Below, one piece after another: positions 13,875-16,755 of a stretch of DNA of 16,755 bases. The notes beneath the pieces are model-generated. The model did not search any database. It worked only from the letters and a program-made list of their open reading frames with translations, and was not told the DNA's origin. Position numbers and translations under genes: made by a program. The first letter of the stretch is position 1, and each line of letters begins with the position of its first letter. The stretch is from Acidobacteriaceae bacterium (lineage in GTDB: Bacteria; Acidobacteriota; Terriglobia; Terriglobales; Acidobacteriaceae): contig DAHXOQ010000029.1 of assembly GCA_027364815.1 (NCBI GenBank), positions 1 to 16,755 on the forward strand. The letters are read 5' to 3'.

Positions 13875-14597
13875 ATGATCGTACTGAAGAACCTCACCAA
13901 AACCATACAGAACGGTCAGCGGCGCATAGAGATTCTGCGCGGAATCGACCTTGCCATTCCCTCCGGGCAATTTGTCGCCATCGTCGGCGCCAGCGGCAGC
14001 GGTAAAAGCACCCTCCTCGGTCTGATGGCCGGACTCGACAGCCCCTCCAGCGGCGAAATTTATCTCGACGGCACACCCATCCACAACCTGCCTGAATCCG
14101 CGCTCGCCGAAGTCCGCGGAAGCAAAATCGGTTTTGTCTTTCAGTCCTACCAACTGATCCCAACGTTGACAGCCCTCGAAAATGTTCTCCTCCCGTACGA
14201 ACTCAACTCCACCGGTAACGCGGTTGAACGCGCGCGCACACTGCTCACTCAAGTTGGCCTCGCTGACCGCAAGGAGCATTACCCCATCCAACTCACCGGC
14301 GGCGAGCAGCAACGGGTCGCACTCGCCCGCGCTTTTGTTGTGCAACCGCCCATCATCATGGCCGACGAGCCCACAGGCAACCTCGACTCCACCAACGGGC
14401 ACCTGGTTCTTGACCTGCTCCTTGAGCGCAACCGCGAAGCCAAAACCACACTCGTACTTGTCACCCACGACGTAACGCTGGCGGAACGCGCCGATCGCCG
14501 TATCGTTCTGAGCGACGGACGCATTATCGAAGATTCAGCCCCGGTCAGCGCCAATCAACTGGAGCTGGCAACAGTTAAGCAGGAAAAAAATGGCTAA
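13875..14597 (+). CDS. ybbA: ABC transporter ATP-binding protein, YbbA/LolD-type
   Basis: The product is 240 aa with all nucleotide-binding motifs: Walker A GASGSGKST (38-46), Q-loop FQSYQLIPTL (89-98), signature LTGGEQQRVALARA (140-153, with Glu in place of the usual Gln of LSGGQ), Walker B IIMADEP (160-166) with catalytic Glu165, and VTHD. TGNLDSTNG after Walker B is typical of the LolD/MacB/FtsE/YbbA branch that drives FtsX-type permeases without moving substrate through a channel. The last eight bases overlap the start of the permease gene, so the two are translated together. tesA is divergent, 166 bp away. Confidence 0.95.
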   Translation: MIVLKNLTKTIQNGQRRIEILRGIDLAIPSGQFVAIVGASGSGKSTLLGLMAGLDSPSSGEIYLDGTPIHNLPESALAEVRGSKIGFVFQSYQLIPTLTALENVLLPYELNSTGNAVERARTLLTQVGLADRKEHYPIQLTGGEQQRVALARAFVVQPPIIMADEPTGNLDSTNGHLVLDLLLERNREAKTTLVLVTHDVTLAERADRRIVLSDGRIIEDSAPVSANQLELATVKQEKNG

Positions 14598-16755
14598 GCG
14601 CTCCTTGAGTTGGAAACGCGCAGCCACTATCGCCTTGCGCGATCTCAAATCTTCGCCGGCAAAATTTCTCTTCGTCGTTCTCTCCGTCGCTGTCGGTGTC
14701 GGCGCACTCGTCGGTCTGCGCGGCTTCAGCATCAGCTTCCGTCAGACGCTCTCAACCGAAGCACGCTCACTGATGGCCGGCGACCTCAGCGCGCGCATCT
14801 TCCGCCAGCCCACCGCTGATGAATCCGCCAAGATTGCCGCACTCAATGGAAAGGGAATTGCCACATCAGGAATTCAAACAACCTGGACCCTCGAAACGAT
14901 CAGCATGGCCAGTGCGCCACCCGATCCCATGCCGATCCTCGTCGCGCTGAAAGCCGTCGATCCAACTGTATACCCCTTCTACGGCCACGCACAGCTTCTC
15001 CCTGACCAGCCACTTTCTCAAGCTCTCGCCGGAGACTCCGTCGTTGTAGCCGATGAATTTCTCGTGCGCATGAACGCACACGTCGGCGGAAGCCTCCGCG
15101 TTGGCGGTCACGAATTCAAGATCACCGCTGTCCTCCATCAGGAACCTGACCGCATCACCTCTGGCGCAGGTCTTGGACCACGCGTTCTCATCTCGCGCGC
15201 CTCGCTCGACAAAACTCAACTCATTGGCTACGGCTCACGCGCCACGGAGCGTCTTCTCATCAAACTCCCTGCCACCGCCAACCCCGTTCAAATGCGCAAG
15301 CAAATTGAAACCATCCTCCCCGACGCGCAAGTGATGGATTACCGCGAAGGGAATCCCGGGCTCACTGAAGGCCTCGACCGCGCGACTTCAATTCTGAGCT
15401 TGATTTGTTTGGTGGCGATGGTTCTGGGAGCGATCGGCGTTGCGATGGCCATGCACGCGCACCTTGAGGAACGCATGGACATCCGCGCTATTCTCAAAGC
15501 CATCGGCGCAACCTCCACCGATCTCCTGCGCATTTTTCTTTTGCAAACCATCGGCCTCGGTCTTGCAGGAGCATTGCTCGGTGTGGGCGTCGGCCTCGGT
15601 TTTATGTACCTGCTCCCCGCCATCTTCGGGCATCTAATTCCCGTCCACACCACGATGAGTTTTCCCTGGCAGGCCATCTTTGCGGGAGTTGCAACCGGCT
15701 TACTCACCACTATCCTCTTCTGCCTTCCGCCACTACTTGAGGTTCGCAACATCCGCCCCATTCTTGTTCTGCGCCGCCTCGTCGATACGGCTACCGATGG
15801 CTTTTTCCGGCGCTGGCTCAATCGCTGGCCGCAGCTTCTTCTTTCCGGCGTTGTTCTGCTCGCACTCGCTCTCATCGCCCGCGCACTTTCCGATTCAAAC
15901 GAAGTTGCCATCGGATTTCTGATCGCGCTGATCACCACCCTGGCTGTTCTGCTGGTGGTTGCCGCACTCACGCTTCTCGGCCTGCGCTGCACGCTCAATC
16001 GAGTCCGGCTCCATCTGCCCTCTTCGATGCGCCAGGGGCTCTCCAATCTCTACCGCCCCGGCAATCAATCCGCGCCTGTTCTTGCCGCACTTGGCACCGG
16101 TGTGCTGCTCATCCTCAGCGTCTACCTTTTCCAATCCTCGATTGTGCGCCAGATTCGCGAGACCGCCGCACCGAATCTACCTAACATCTTTCTGGTTGAC
16201 ATTGCCAGCGACGAAGTTGCCGGAGTGCAAAAGTTTTTCCACGATCAACAGGGAATTCAGCAGCCTCTCGAATTGATTCCCATCACGGTCGGCAAATTTA
16301 TTTCGCTCAATGGCAAAACAGTGGAGCAGCTTTACGCAGAGCAACAATCCAATCCCGATAAAGCTCAGCACTACCCCCGCCGCATGCTTCAATCCGCCGA
16401 AGTCACCTGGGCTGACACGCCACCGCCCGGCGACAAAATTACCGCGGGCAAATGGTGGTCCTCATCCACCGCGCACGAGATTGCCGTCAGCGCCGGAGTT
16501 GCCGAGCGTATTCACCTCGGCATCGGCTCCTCTGTTGAATTGGAAATTAACGGTGAAACTCACTGGCTCCGCGTGGCAGCAATCTTTAAAGCCGACGGCC
16601 AGCATCTCGGCTCACGCACGCCTTTCGTGCTCTCATCGGGCGAACTTACAAATCCCCGCGCCATCTGGTATGGCGGTCTTCACATCGACCCCGCGCGCAT
16701 CCCGACCATGGAGCGCGCGCTCTTCACCGCTTACCCCACCATCACTCTCATCAAC
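14590..16755 (+). CDS. ybbP: FtsX-family permease, YbbP-like (cut by right edge)
   Basis: 722 codons run open to the window end; E. coli YbbP is about 804 aa, so perhaps 80-120 residues are missing. The ATG at 14590 has AGGA five bases upstream and lies inside the ATPase gene. There is an N-terminal membrane helix (about 26-46, FLFVVLSVAVGVGALVGLRG), then a periplasmic MacB-like domain (about 50-255). The first FtsX unit has three helices (about 264-290, 313-348, 358-385). Further helices lie near 414-434, 439-466 and 495-519, and a second periplasmic domain starts near 520. AILKAIGATSTDLLRIFLLQ (about 299-318) is the FtsX coupling-helix pattern. The protein pairs with the ATPase and, by synteny, TesA. 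The last helices lie outside the window. Confidence 0.94.
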   Translation, partial: MAKRSLSWKRAATIALRDLKSSPAKFLFVVLSVAVGVGALVGLRGFSISFRQTLSTEARSLMAGDLSARIFRQPTADESAKIAALNGKGIATSGIQTTWTLETISMASAPPDPMPILVALKAVDPTVYPFYGHAQLLPDQPLSQALAGDSVVVADEFLVRMNAHVGGSLRVGGHEFKITAVLHQEPDRITSGAGLGPRVLISRASLDKTQLIGYGSRATERLLIKLPATANPVQMRKQIETILPDAQVMDYREGNPGLTEGLDRATSILSLICLVAMVLGAIGVAMAMHAHLEERMDIRAILKAIGATSTDLLRIFLLQTIGLGLAGALLGVGVGLGFMYLLPAIFGHLIPVHTTMSFPWQAIFAGVATGLLTTILFCLPPLLEVRNIRPILVLRRLVDTATDGFFRRWLNRWPQLLLSGVVLLALALIARALSDSNEVAIGFLIALITTLAVLLVVAALTLLGLRCTLNRVRLHLPSSMRQGLSNLYRPGNQSAPVLAALGTGVLLILSVYLFQSSIVRQIRETAAPNLPNIFLVDIASDEVAGVQKFFHDQQGIQQPLELIPITVGKFISLNGKTVEQLYAEQQSNPDKAQHYPRRMLQSAEVTWADTPPPGDKITAGKWWSSSTAHEIAVSAGVAERIHLGIGSSVELEINGETHWLRVAAIFKADGQHLGSRTPFVLSSGELTNPRAIWYGGLHIDPARIPTMERALFTAYPTITLIN

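Noticed and set aside
13770..14468. 232-aa minus-strand frame with a hydrophobic Leu-rich C-terminus
   Set aside because: It is antisense to the ABC ATPase, whose motifs are complete; the Leu-rich end is just the reverse reading of the A-rich repeats.

Overview
The window looks like a chromosomal segment of a Gram-negative soil-type bacterium. My best guess is an acidobacterium of the Terriglobia. That guess rests on a mid-50s GC feel, PEGA-domain and carboxypeptidase-regulatory-like secreted proteins, dispersed REP-like palindromes, and a lipid-handling tesA/ybbAP block. It comes from family knowledge, not a search. I see no phage, transposase, CRISPR array, tRNA or rRNA.

Layout. Positions 1-3617 are all on the minus strand: lepB (signal peptidase I), then carA, then a small secreted-protein gene, then carB, which runs off the left edge. 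carA and carB are therefore separated by a gene that does not look like a pyrimidine gene, and its stop codon overlaps the carB start by one base. Positions 3940-6787 carry two convergent SxxK serine hydrolases of the beta-lactamase/esterase superfamily, one apparently cytoplasmic and one exported. The 532 bases between them hold phased A/T-tracts and a G-rich palindrome. Positions 6788-7519 have no convincing gene. They hold two tandem 72-bp repeat units and a third kind of palindrome.

Positions 7520-10416 are minus strand: a secreted PEGA-domain protein, an isoprenylcysteine-methyltransferase-like membrane protein, a strong intrinsic terminator, a polyprenyl-phosphate type family 2 glycosyltransferase and a small TPR protein. 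Positions 10584-13051 are plus strand: an acyl-CoA thioesterase, truB nine bases later, and an unrecognised exported six-cysteine protein. Positions 13058-16755 hold tesA (minus) divergent from an ABC ATPase and its large FtsX-type permease (plus, cut by the right edge). This is the same arrangement as tesA/ybbA/ybbP in E. coli.

How the genes work together. CarA and CarB form carbamoyl-phosphate synthase, which feeds pyrimidine and arginine synthesis. LepB processes exported proteins, of which the window encodes at least five. TesA with YbbA/YbbP probably forms an envelope lipid-handling machine. Most of the coding content is ordinary. The most unusual signals are the gene between carA and carB, the long inverted repeat just before the first hydrolase, the phased A/T-tracts, the palindromic repeat clusters and a possibly leaderless glycosyltransferase transcript.
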